Source of the DNA: Perognathus longimembris pacificus
Lineage: Eukaryota; Chordata; Mammalia; Rodentia; Heteromyidae
NCBI RefSeq assembly: GCF_023159225.1
Contig: NC_063175.1
Location: forward strand, 2,920,755-2,984,754
Direction: 5' to 3'
Length of the DNA stretch: 64,000 bases
Part shown: positions 24,104 to 34,164 of the stretch, in pieces
Layout: every line of letters begins with the position of its first letter
Numbering within the stretch: the stretch's first letter is position 1
Program-made: the position numbers and the translations under genes
Notes under the pieces: model-generated
Database searches by the model: none
The model's input: only the letters and a program-made list of their open reading frames with translations
What the model was told of the DNA's origin: nothing

Positions 24104-24950
24104 TATGTATTTCATTAGACAGCACAAACCTCATTGAATTGGCTCTCCAGTGTATTTAACAACCTCAAGAACGATGACTGGCATATTTACAAAGCACATA
24201 TTTTTAAGAAAAATCTCCACTTTTCTACACACACACACACACATATCCCTTGTGAGAGAAAAAAAATTAAGAAACAAAATGAAAGTATTCCCTCTCTCAG
24301 GGCATGTGAAAAATTTCCTCTATCAACCCTTCTTCAATTTCTCTGGTTTTTATTAACAAAACATCCAAATAAATTCTTTATAACCTCAACTTGAACTTTT
24401 CCTATTTCCTTGAGGTTTTTTTATTTTCTCATATAATGTCCTTGTAGTTGCTAGAATCTAGGAGGTTATCATTTTAATTCTAGACATTTTTGAGGTGAAT
24501 GATACTAACCCAGGTTATGTGATAAACCTCTTGGATAAAGCAATGAAAAATCTTTGTGTGGTTCATGGAAAGCTCCAAGCCATAAAAGACTTCAGACATA
24601 ATTAGTGCTTCTCAGAGACTACGTATTCAGTAATTGGATGACCTACTGAAGCAACCTTTTGTCAGCATGTGAAAAGATATGTTGATGATTGGAATTTGGC
24701 CAGGTCAAATATTGTCTGATGACACACTGACAATGAGTCTGTGGCAGAACAAGATTGCAGAGTGGTGGACTGACCTTTGCCTGCTGATATGGCCTCTCCT
24801 CCAGCATTCTGCTATCAAAGAAAGAGCTCATTAGCTTCCTGCTGACCAACCCTGACCACTGAACTTGGAGTACATCTTTAAGGAGCTAGTGAGATGTAGA
24901 GCCCCTGTATCAATTCATTGCCTGAATGGGAGTTGAGGCAATGGAAAGCC
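24104..24950. other. Unique DNA with a short (CA)n
   Basis: A (CA)9 run at ~24226-24243. Otherwise no repeat or exon recognised. Confidence 0.4.
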
Positions 24951-24954
24951 TAAA

Positions 24955-25310
24955 TATTAGTAAGAAATATACATCTTCTACCTTGAAGGAGCTTGGAGTC
25001 TATTGGAGGAAACAGACAAATAAGTAGAATGCACTTGCTAGCGATTTGCATCTAGTTCAGTGAGAGCTTAGAAGAGGACCAACTCAACCAGTTGAGGACA
25101 GAAAGACTGAGAGAAGAAGGAATGATGCTTGTTAGAAGCTTTGTCCTGAACAATTTGGAAAGCACAGGCACACCTGTTACTCCAGAGGGATAAATATAAA
25201 CCAAGTAAGAGACAATAACCAGTGTGCAAATGTGAGCATGAGCCAGAAGTAGTGTGCTGTCATTACTACATAAATGTGATGTGCAAGATGAGGACGATAA
25301 AGACAGATCC
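24955..25310 (+). mobile_element. Possible L2 relic
   Basis: 'TACCTTGAAGGAGCTTGGAG' and 'GAGGAAACAGACAAATAAGT' closely follow the L2 3' consensus motif order. The following ~200 bp is less certain. Confidence 0.5.
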
Positions 25311-25999
25311 ATTGGACAATGAGTTACATGGGTAGAACTACCACTATAGTAGTTCTTGTAAAAAAATGTAGGATAGTAACAGTTTTTGCAATGAAATTTG
25401 TATTATTTTACAATTCTGAGTGCCTATAATTCCAAAATCACTATATAAAAAGTATGCTAACCAGTATCTCTGAGAGAATAGTGAGGTATAAATTGCTACT
25501 GAAATAGAAATTTGCCCTGTTAATGCAACTTTCATTAAATGTCAGACTCTTCACAAATATTAATAATAGAGAAGGTTTATTTGATCTGAGAATCTAAATA
25601 AAGCAATCCTTAGAGTGGTTCTTTAGCTAAGAACCATGAGTAGGTCAAAAGTGCCCACTGAGAATGACTCAAGCCATAACTCATAGACCAAAAACTCCAA
25701 ATAAGTGTAAACAGTAAGCAATGAGTTTCTGAAACTGACATTCAAGTCTTCTGAAAAAACACTGGTAAACACAGCTTGGGTGACTAATATATCTCACAGC
25801 CTCATGGGGGTTCATTGGAACCATGTTCCTTGGCATGGCAGAATCTCTCTGTGCTGTTTTGTTTTACACCTGTTTCTGATACCTCTAGTATGATAGTCTT
25901 GGTATAAGGAAGTCAGCATTCTTTACCTGTTGATTTACACTGAAACTTTGTCTCATTAGAATATGCTTTGAAGGGGGAAGTGCTTATGGCCTGCTTTAT

Positions 26000-26320
26000 T
26001 TACCTTCTGACTCTTGGGAGAGCTTTTATCTGCCTGCTGCTGGTCTGAGCAGCACTAACATGAACTTTATGTGCTGAAGTCTCTACCCTAACAGCTGCAG
26101 TCTCTCTGGAGTTCTGTTCCCTTGCCAGGCAAAGTCTACACAGGATTGGTGCTCCAGCTAGAAACAGAGCTACATAGCATATGCCTGCATCTCCTGCACT
26201 AAGTATGCTACCTCCAGGGCCCAAACTCAAAGATGAAACTGCATCCATTATACTGCCTGCACTTAGTTCTCTCAACATTCTAGTCAATGGGACATGATTG
26301 GCCTTGTTATCAAAAATCAT
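26000..26320 (-). other. Unassigned 106-codon open frame
   Basis: It runs from an ATG at 26320 to a stop at 26000, with a balanced amino-acid composition. There is a hydrophobic stretch in the middle (GICYVALFLAGAPILCRLCL) and a basic C-terminus (QIKALPRVRR). It matches no family I recognise and no L1 or SINE. No splice sites, poly(A) or upstream promoter were identified. Chance, an old LTR segment or a decayed retrocopy are all possible. Confidence 0.25.
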
Positions 26321-26342
26321 AGAATTTTAAAGGAATCAATAA

Positions 26343-26397
26343 GCAATTTAGCAGATAGATGATAGATAGATCAATAGATAGATACATACATAGATAA

Positions 26398-26433
<36 letters not shown>

Positions 26434-26434
26434 G
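26343..26434. repeat. (GATA)n microsatellite
   Basis: AGATAGATGATAGATAGATC followed by a pure GATA run at ~26398-26433. Confidence 0.97.
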
Positions 26435-26824
26435 ATTGTATATTCAGCTTTTCCAGGAAAAGAGTCATGGATCAACACTGTAATTTCTATGTACCTAATC
26501 TGGAGTTCTGTATGATATGCCTCCATTTTTAGCTCCAATTTTACCAGGATGGACTTAATTCAAAGTAAGTCCATTAAGGAAATAGACCTGAATTCAACTA
26601 TATTCTAAATTAGAATTTTGATGTAGAAATCATCCTGTTTTCTTTATGTTCCCTATGCTGCAATAAGCATCCTGCTTAGCCACACTTTGACTTGGAACTC
26701 TTTTAAATTCTCCATGGATTAATAATTATCTATAGTTTTTATCTGTCCTTGTCATTTCTGTTCTCAATTGAGGGACAGATTGAGTTGATAATCTCCACTA
26801 ATTATTGCACATATTCACCTTTTC

Positions 26825-27235
26825 TTTTTGGCAGTACTGAGATTTGAATGCAGGGACTCAAATATGCTAGGCCATGACTTCAGCCCTTGTTTTCATCATT
26901 ATTGTTGAAACAGGATCTCTCTTTCTGCCTGGATGTGTAACTAGATCGTGCTCTGTTTATATAGCTACGATGACAGAGATGATAGATACATTCAATCATG
27001 CCCAACATCTTTGCAGAAAGAGTCTAGAGGACTTTTCTGCTTGGGTTGGACTAGAACTGTGCTCCTGCCAATGTTAGTGACAAGCACATGTCACTGGGGT
27101 AAGTTACTCTTGAGAGGTAGGGAGTGGATCTCATCAATTCTTTCCAGCTGGACTCAAACCATGATCCTCCCATTTTTAGCCTCCTAAGTAACTGGGAGAA
27201 ATACAGGAGCCACTACCACCCAGCCATCACCTTTT
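26825..27235 (-). mobile_element. Pair of diverged ID-like/B1-like SINE units
   Basis: The plus strand shows 'GGCAGTACTGAGATTTGAAT' and 'GCTAGGCCATGACTTCAGCC' (ID-like complement), then B1-like complements ending 'CATTTTTAGCCTCCTAAGTA'. Both are heavily mutated. Confidence 0.65.
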
Positions 27236-27499
27236 TTACTAGAAATTCAAAGGAAGGAATTTTATTGCAACTCAGGTAAAATACCTATATTGGGCCACTA
27301 CTTTCACATAATCTGAATGGAGAAAAGGAAGAGGGTACTTATCCCACAAAGCTCAAATTCAAGAGGCTCTGTTCTCTCAATTCTATGTATCATTGAAAAT
27401 CTTCAAAGTTTTGTGATATTCCTGTCACTCCATGAATTGCAGAAACATCTGTATAAGTGCTTCTAAACAATCCATTGTCCCAGACTGTGAGATTCTGGC

Positions 27500-27720
27500 A
27501 AGAATATGAATAGTTCTGGCTTTAGTTTCATAATGCAAAAGAGTACTTCTTGACCTGAGATTTGGCCTTGAGTTGGTACAAACTTGCCCAGTGACATTGA
27601 CAATTTATTACTCTCTGGTTCTCTGCTTCAAGTCTCTGCAAGATGGAGATGTTTATGAAACCTGGCCCAACTTCAGCATAGTGATGTTGGGATGATGATC
27701 AATGTATGTAGAATACCTCA
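27500..27720 (+). mobile_element. Possible MIR relic
   Basis: A layout like the MIR core: 'CTGCTTCAAGTCTCTGCAAG' followed by an ATG/GATGATGATC stretch. Weak. Confidence 0.3.
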
Positions 27721-27758
27721 TTAAAAATAAATAATAATAACATAATAATAGAGCATCA

Positions 27759-27845
27759 GCCTGGAGGTGGTGGTAGTGCACTTGCCTAGCAAGCACAAGG
27801 CCCTGAGTTCAAACCCCAATACTGCCAAAAATAAGTCACAAAGTG
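27759..27845 (+). mobile_element. ID element with target-site duplication
   Basis: 'GGTGGTAGTGCACTTGCCTA', 'GGCCCTGAGTTCAAACCCC' (box B) and a short A-rich end. Flanks ATAATAGAGCATCA (27745-27758) and ATAACAGAGCATCA (27846-27859) form a 14-bp duplication with one mismatch. Confidence 0.92.
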
Positions 27846-28044
27846 ATAACAGAGCATCAACATTTTTACAATAGTACAAAGTAAGTTTCCACCTTGGAGA
27901 GAGAATGTGTTAAGCTAGTATGATGAGAGCCTGCAGAGAAAAGATGGAGAATTATCTTTTCTCCTACCCAGTGTCTGACTTTGAGTCTCTTCAAAGACAG
28001 AGACTATTATAGCTAACCTCAAATAAAATAATAACACAAAAGCA

Positions 28045-28635
28045 TCCTTCCTGACTTGGAAAAATCATACTAAGTGAAATGAGCCAGACCCAAAGAAACA
28101 TAGACTCTATGGTCTAGGAAATAATTTGTACACATCTAGGATAATCCTACAAGAGATCACAATAGTTCAATAGCTATGCCCAAATGAACACATAAGATGA
28201 TGCTAAGCAAAATGAACTCCCAGTTATGGAAACAAGTGGTTTATCACTGTTGTTATTTTCAACATACCATGTGAAATTATGCCCTTTTTCTTTTTTCTTT
28301 CTTTCCTGTGGTTTTACCCCTAATGTCACTGTAACTGATTTTGGTACCCTGGATATTGTATATATATATATGAACTAGAGAAGGGAAAAAGGAATACCAA
28401 AATCGAGAGACAAAGGATAAAAAAAGATAAACCAAACCGAGGCAATAGCAATATTTACAAAACTATATAATTTAAGCCAACTGCACAATTCAAGGCAGGG
28501 GAAGAAAATGGAGAGGGGGAAGATGGGAGAAAAATGAGGGAGGAGGTAACAAGTTGGATAAGAAATGTGTGTACTGTCTTACATATGAAACCGTAACCCC
28601 TCTGTACAGCCCTTTGACATTAAAGAAATGGAAAA
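28045..28635 (+). mobile_element. 5'-truncated LINE-1 3' end
   Basis: It starts in the ORF2 end ('TTGGAAAAATCATACTAAGT', SEVSQTQRN region) and continues through the 3' UTR with its G-rich tract (28495-28550) and the terminal 'CATATGAAACCGTAACCCC' block. Confidence 0.92.
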
Positions 28636-28789
28636 AATGCGTCATTCCTGGCCTTCACAAAAAGTCCTAATTTGGACTTAAACAGTGAGTAGGTCTTTGT
28701 TTTTGTAGGTATTTTTCTTCTTAGAGTCCCATAAACTCAAGACAGAAGAGATATTAGGGATCTTCTTCATACCTCATCTAACTGCCTTA

Positions 28790-30088
28790 TTTCTTAATTT
28801 AATTTTATTGTCAAGGTGATGTAGATGGGTGAGTACATTTCTAGTCAAATGTTTTACCCCTCACTCATTTTTATCCCATTTTCTCCCCCCCAACTCTCCC
28901 CCCAAGTTGAACAGTTCACTTCCAACATATTGTCTTGTGAGTATCGCTATTGCATTGGTTCACCCTTTGACCTCTGTCTCACCATTTTGATGTTCCCCTT
29001 CCCTTCCCTAATTCAGATAAATGTGTATAGTAACCAGGGTGCTAAAATCAAACACAGTGACAACAGGGGATAAACCATAGGAAAGACAAACAAAAGAGAA
29101 AACAAATAATTTTGCATAGTACATTAAAAATAACAACATATCTTGAGGTTTGTTTCGCTTAGCCCCATCTTATATGATCATTTGCAAACAGTTACTGAGC
29201 TATTGTAATCCTCTGCTATGACTATTCTAGACATATACTAATTATTACAAATGAGGGAAACAATAGAGCCTATGTTTCTTTGGGTCTGGCTCACTTTACT
29301 TAGTATGATTTTTTTCCAAGTCTTTCCATTTCCTTACTATCTATCTGCCTTATTTTACAAAGGTTAAAAAAAATCCCCACCAGCAATTGTTATTATTAGT
29401 TTTCTTGATAATGTCCATTCTAACTGGGGTGAGGTGGAATTTCAATGTTTTGATTTGCATTTCGTTTATGGCCAGAGATGATGAACATCTCTCCATGTGT
29501 CTATTGACCATTCTTACTCTTTCTCTGAGAAGTCTTTCTATAAGTCTTTAGCCCATTTATTGGTTGGGTTTTTGTTTTGTTTTTGAGGGGGTTTTTTGGG
29601 GGGGAGGAATTTTTCCAGATCTGAGTATATTTTAGGTATGAGGCCCTTGTCTGAATAGCTAATAAAAGTCTTCTCCAATTCTGTGGACTTTCTATATAAC
29701 TTGTTAACTATGTCTTTTGCCATGCAGAATCTCTTCGGTTTGATGCAATCCCATTTATCCCATCTTTCTTTGATTTCTTGTGATTCTGAATCTTCACATA
29801 GAAAGTTTTGACTCTTGCATAAAAGGCCTGGTGTTTCCTCTGCCCCTTCCTGGAATATTTTCATGGTGTCTGGCTTTACATTGAGGTCTTTGATCAATTG
29901 AGAATTGATTCTGGTGCAAAACAATATATTAGGGCCTACCTTCAGTTTTCTGATGTGGATAGCCTGTTTTGACAGTACTATTTGTTGAAGATGTTGTCTT
30001 TCTTCTAACCTGTGTTTTTTGCTCCCTTGTCAAATATTAGATAGCTCTTTGTTTTGGGGACTTATTTCTGGGTCTTCCATTCCATGGA
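28790..30088 (-). mobile_element. LINE-1, ORF2 C-terminus and 3' UTR
   Basis: The poly(A) side is at left (TTTAATTTTATTGTCAAGG), with the 3' UTR complement to ~29280. The ORF2p C-terminal domain follows: 29538-29924 stays open for 128 codons (KPDTMKIFQEG...WDKWDCIKPKRFCMAKDIVNK), then decays. The cysteine motif lies at ~29370-29400 in another frame. Its 5' end meets an oppositely oriented L1 head to head at ~30088. Inactive. Confidence 0.92.
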
Positions 30089-30527
30089 ACTCTGCTACTG
30101 TTGGTAGGAGTGTAAACTTGTCTAACCACTCTGGAAAGCAGTGTGGAAGTGCCTCAAAAGATTAAACATAGAGCTTGACTATGATCCAGAAATCTCATTC
30201 CTGAGCATTTATCCAATAGAACACAAAAAATGCCACTTTAGAGCAACCAGCACAACCATGTTCATCACAGCATTGTTTTCTACAGCCAAGTTATGGAATC
30301 AACCCAGATGCCCCGCAGTGGACAAATAGAACAAGAAAATGTGATATATACACAATGAAATTCTATGCTTCCATCAGCAAGAACGATATTTTACCATTTG
30401 TAAAGAAAAGGAAAGACATGTAAAAATTACATTAAGTGAAGTAAGCCAGATCCAAAGAAACATAGGCAGCATGGTTTCCCTCATTTGTAATAGCTACAAT
30501 GTGCCTCTAAATTTGTAACACATTGAA

Positions 30528-30565
<38 letters not shown>

Positions 30566-30874
30566 TATGGGACTCTAGACATCCACATATTGATACCAAA
30601 GGAGGATATGCAAAGGAGCGAATCACAAAGGCTCAACAGTAATGTGCATATGATCATATAAAATAATATTTTATGAAACAAACTACAAGAAGAGGAAACA
30701 AGAGACTTTTAAGTTGTTGTTGTTGCTGGTTTTGTTTTCTTTTCCTTTTATCTTGTTTGCTAGTTTATTTGTCTTTGGGAGGGAAGGGAGGCACAGAAAA
30801 GGTAAACAAATACAACAGTGGTGCTAACTAGACATTAAGTAGAAAAAGAACTGTATTTCTTGAGAGGTGGGGAC
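30089..30874 (+). mobile_element. LINE-1 left part, split by a composite insertion
   Basis: It starts at 'TGTTGGTAGGAGTGTAAACT' (end of the ORF2 cysteine region). 30141-30329 encodes MWKCLKRLNIELDYDPEISF... of ORF2p. A (CA)n occurs at 30524-30563. Its 3' UTR, of the lineage with 'GGGAGGCACAGAAAAGG', stops abruptly at ~30874; the missing part resumes at 33864. The shared segment starting AACTGTATTTCTTG (30849 and 33864) is a duplicated target site. Confidence 0.9.
30524..30563. repeat. (CA)n microsatellite
   Basis: Near-perfect CA run inside the L1 3' UTR. Confidence 0.97.
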
Positions 30875-31551
30875 TTGAGGAAGCGCTAGGGAGCTGTAAC
30901 TGGGTTGGCAGGTTTTATTTGAGATGGGTTTGTGGGTGACCCCTGGGTCCCCCAACCGCTGACGAGATGGATGAAGACGGGCTTCTGCTCATGGGGTCAG
31001 GCATAGACCTGACCAAGGTGCCAGCTATTCAACAGAAAAGAACGGTGGCATTTCTAAACCAATTTGTGGTGAACACTGTACAGTTCCTCAACCGCTTTTC
31101 TACAGTTTGTGAGGAGAAACTTTCAGACCTTTCTCTTCGAATCCAACAAATTGAAACAACACTCAATATTTTAGATGCAAAGTTGTCCTCTATCCCAGGC
31201 TTAGATGACGTCACATTCGAAGTATCTCCTGTAAGTGTCCCTAATGTCACAAATGAAGCACATTATGAAACTCCCTCGGAGATATCACAGCAGAACATTA
31301 CATAAGACTCTGGACCACAGGAAAGTGAAGTATCATCAGAAAATATCTTAATTGTAGTCAAGGATCCAAGATATGCCAGATATCTCAAAATGGTTCAAGT
31401 GGGTGTTCCAGTGATGGCAATAAGAAACAAAATGATATCAGAAGGACTAGATCCAGATCTTCTTGAGAGGCCAGATGCTCCCATGCCCGATGGTGAAAAA
31501 GAAAAACCTGTAGAAGAATTCACCTGTAGTGAATCTTCTTTTAGTGACTAA
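30875..31551 (+). pseudogene. WASHC3: WASHC3 (CCDC53) processed pseudogene
   Basis: An intronless copy of the WASH-complex subunit 3 mRNA. The functional protein belongs to the complex that drives Arp2/3 actin nucleation on endosomes. The ATG at 30967 starts MDEDGLLLMGSGIDLTKVPA, and the copy reaches a normal-position stop at 31549-31551. That is 194 codons, the family's usual length, with no frameshift. The coiled-coil stretch (SLRIQQIETTLNILDAKLSS) and the C-terminal NKMISEGLDPDLLERPDAP block are preserved. One nonsense change, TAA at 31303-31305 replacing a probable CAA, truncates it at residue 112. About 90 bp of 5' UTR is included. The insert's left end follows a duplicated target site, so this is a retrocopy. 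The low damage suggests it is fairly recent. Confidence 0.95.
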
Positions 31552-32480
31552 GCTGAATTTCAGTGTCAGGAGTTACACTTCTCTGCTCTCAGGCTCTCAG
31601 TTCGGCAAGGACACTGGTGCTGTGTCTTTTATCTCCTGTGCTGCTCCTCCATTCTTACATTTATACTTGGAGTCTAATTATCAGCACACTTGCCCTGTGG
31701 AAAGAAAGACTGCCAAGAAGGGTTCTGCCTTCACCGTGGGTAAAGTCCTTGGTTGGCTGATGTACCTTACACTTTTAGTTTTTCAAGGCTTGCAAGCTGC
31801 GAATGAATACTAGCCCACCCCAAATCCTTTCCCCTATGTATCAACCAGAGACAGAGCAGCCAGGTAACAATTGCATCTCAGCACAGTCCACCACAGGTGA
31901 GTCGTAGGAATTAGGAGAAATGGGTGTTCTCGTTCTGGCACTAAGGAGAAATGATCCAGTTCCAGAATCGCATCTTGAGGATCTTCTTTGCAGATTCACT
32001 CCTCATACCCAAAGCTAGTACCGAGACAAACAATTGGCTGCACGTAGTTTGTGAGGTGACCCCAGCAAGCAAGGAATGAATGAGAGCAGGAAGAATGAGA
32101 GGGAAGAAAATCCAACATAGAGGTATGATTGCTCTTGGGGGCTCATGGGACTTGATTTCAAGACCAGCAACTGCTTAAAAAGGAGTACTGCTTCCCAGAA
32201 CTTTCCACTTGCTAGCCTGGACCTATTGGTAGAGGGTATCCTTCCTACAGAGCTAGGGGCTCCCATGACCTTGAAAACAACACCAAAGGGGAACTTATTG
32301 AGGTAGGTTCCTTCATCAAAAGGTAAGTCCAAAACCGTGTAGAAACCGCTCCTACATCTGTAACTGAAATCCAACGTGGGTCTGGGGATGTTTGGGGGTA
32401 CCACTACAGATGTCACCTACAGACAGTCGTCCTTCTAAAATCCCAGAATGACCCATGCTTACTTTGTTTGAAAATGTGCA
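31552..32480 (+). other. Probable WASHC3 retrocopy 3' UTR or unidentified DNA
   Basis: This non-repeat segment lies between the WASHC3 stop and a SINE, inside the same duplicated target site, so its simplest reading is the retrocopied 3' UTR. I could not confirm that by recognition. No poly(A) tail is visible within it. The minus strand holds a 133-codon open frame (32015-32416), discussed under findings. Confidence 0.45.
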
Positions 32481-32486
32481 ATTTTT

Positions 32487-32622
32487 GGGCTGAGAATGTG
32501 ACTTAGTGGTAGAGTATGCATAAAATCCTGATTCCTTACTACCACATAAATAGAAAAAGCCAGTAGTGGCATTGTGGCTCAAGTGATAAGAGTGCTAGCT
32601 AGCCTTGAGAAAAAGAAGCTCT
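32487..32622 (+). mobile_element. IDL-Geo SINE, 3'-truncated
   Basis: 'GGGCTGAGAATGTGACTTAG' through the Geo core ('CATTGTGGCTCAAGTGATAA') to 'AAGCTCTGGGACAG', where it is cut by the inverted L1 segment. The last ~50 bp and the A-tail are missing. Confidence 0.88.
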
Positions 32623-32623
32623 G

Positions 32624-33473
32624 GGACAGAGACATAAAATTCCATTGTGTATGTGTACCACATTTTCCTGATCCATATGTCTACTGAGGGGCATCTGGGT
32701 TGGTTCCATATTCTAGCTATGACAAATTGTTCTGCAATGAACATTGTTGTGCTGGTGGTTTTAGTGTGTTCTTGTTTGTGGTCTTTTGGGTAGGTGCCCA
32801 AAAGTGGGGCTGCTGGGTCATAGGGGAGCTCTATGTTTAGCCTTCTGAGGAATATCCATACCACTTTCCAGAGAGGCTGAACCAGTTTACATTCCCACCA
32901 ACAATGAAGTAGCGTTCCCTTTTGGCCACATCCCCTCCAACATTTGTTATTGCTAGGTTTCTTGATATAGGACATTCTTACTGGGGTGAGATGGAATCTC
33001 AATGTTCTTTTGATTTGCATTTCTTTTATGGCCAGTGATGTAGAGCACTTTTTCATATGCCTCTTGGCCATTCTCATTTCCTCATCAGAGAAGTCTCTTT
33101 TTAAGTCTTTAGCCCACTTGTTGAGGGGGCTATGAGTTCTTTGCGGTTTTGTTTTGGAGGAATGTAATTTTTTTAGTTCTGCATATATTTTAGATATGAG
33201 GTCTTTGTCCATTGTATGGCTGGTAAAGATCTTTTCCCAATCTGTGGGCTTTCTGTTTATCTTGGGAGCTATATCCTTTGCCTTGCAGAAGCTCTGCAGT
33301 TTGATGCAGTCCCATTTGTCCATCCTTTCTTTGATTTGTAGCATTTCTGGGTCTTAAGGAAGTTCTGTCCTGTGCCAAGGAGCCCGGTGTTTCTCTTACT
33401 CCTTCCTTTAGTTAGTGTTTTCAGGGTATCTGTTTTAATTTCGAGGTCTTTGATCCATTTGGAATTTATTTGG
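32624..33473 (-). mobile_element. Inverted 5' segment of a LINE-1 (ORF2 C-terminal domain)
   Basis: An almost unbroken minus-strand frame (32595-33344) encodes the ORF2p C-terminal domain: KERMDKWDCIKLQSFCKAKD, KKHMKKC-type block, cysteine motif [32 protein letters not shown] and MEFYVS at its end. It directly abuts the plus-strand 3' UTR at 33474, the arrangement produced by twin priming. Roughly 220 bp between the two parts is missing. Confidence 0.93.
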
Positions 33474-33863
33474 TTCTAATTACTTTCAACATGCCATGTG
33501 AAACTGTAGCATCTATTATTGATGATCCACTTGTATCCCCTTCCTGTGGTTGCACCTGCACTATCTCTGTATCTTATCTGAGTACATTGGAAACCGTGTA
33601 TACTGGTATTAGAAATAGGAACCTGAAAGGGAATACCAAAATCGAGAGACACAGGGTAAAAAGACAAACGACTACAAAAGCAATACTTGCAAAACTGTTT
33701 GGTGTAAATCAACTGAACAACTCATGGGGGGAAAAGGGAAGGGGGAGTGGGAGGGGGGAATGAGGGAGGAGGTAACAAACAGTACAAGAAATGTATCCAA
33801 TACCTAAAGTATGAGAATGCATCCTTTCTGTACATCAGTTTGACAATAAAAATTTTTTTTAAA
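33474..33863 (+). mobile_element. 3' UTR of the same 5'-inverted LINE-1
   Basis: It begins 'TAATTACTTTCAACATGCCA', matching 705-720 of the first L1, and runs through 'GGTATTAGAAATAGG', the G-rich tract at 33727-33765 and the tail AATAAAAATTTTTTTTAAA. The duplicated target site follows at 33864-33888. Confidence 0.95.
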
Positions 33864-34018
33864 AACTGTATTTCTTGTAGGTGGGGACAGGTGAGAAAAA
33901 ATGGGAGTGAGGGAAGGGGAAACAAGGTTCAAAAAGAATTGTACTCATTACCTGACTCATGTAACTCTAACCCCTGTGTATATCACTTCTATAATAACAA
34001 TAAAATATTTTTAATCAA
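33864..34018 (+). mobile_element. LINE-1 right part, continuation of 30089-30874
   Basis: It resumes the 3' UTR interrupted at 30874: duplicated site, GGGAGTGAGGGAAGGGG tract, 'ATTGTACTCATTACCTGACT', 'CTAACCCCTGTGTATATCAC' and AATAAAATATTTTT tail. Confidence 0.9.
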
Positions 34019-34164
34019 GGTTTAGGGGGTAAAGCAATACTTGGTGTATAAACTTCAACTACCTGGATTTGTGGTTTTGTGCTTTCTCATCAGGTTCACT
34101 TACCTTTGTCTTCTATGCTAGCTGAATCATTTTGAAATAGGTAACTGAACAGGATGTAAATTCT

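Noticed and set aside
26343..26434. Regularly spaced repeats as a CRISPR-like array
   Set aside because: Pure GATA microsatellite without spacers; the same holds for 62622-62718. The genome is mammalian.
32595..33344. The longest open frame in the window (249 codons) as an independent gene
   Set aside because: It is the L1 ORF2 C-terminal domain with its diagnostic cysteine motif, in an inverted L1 segment.
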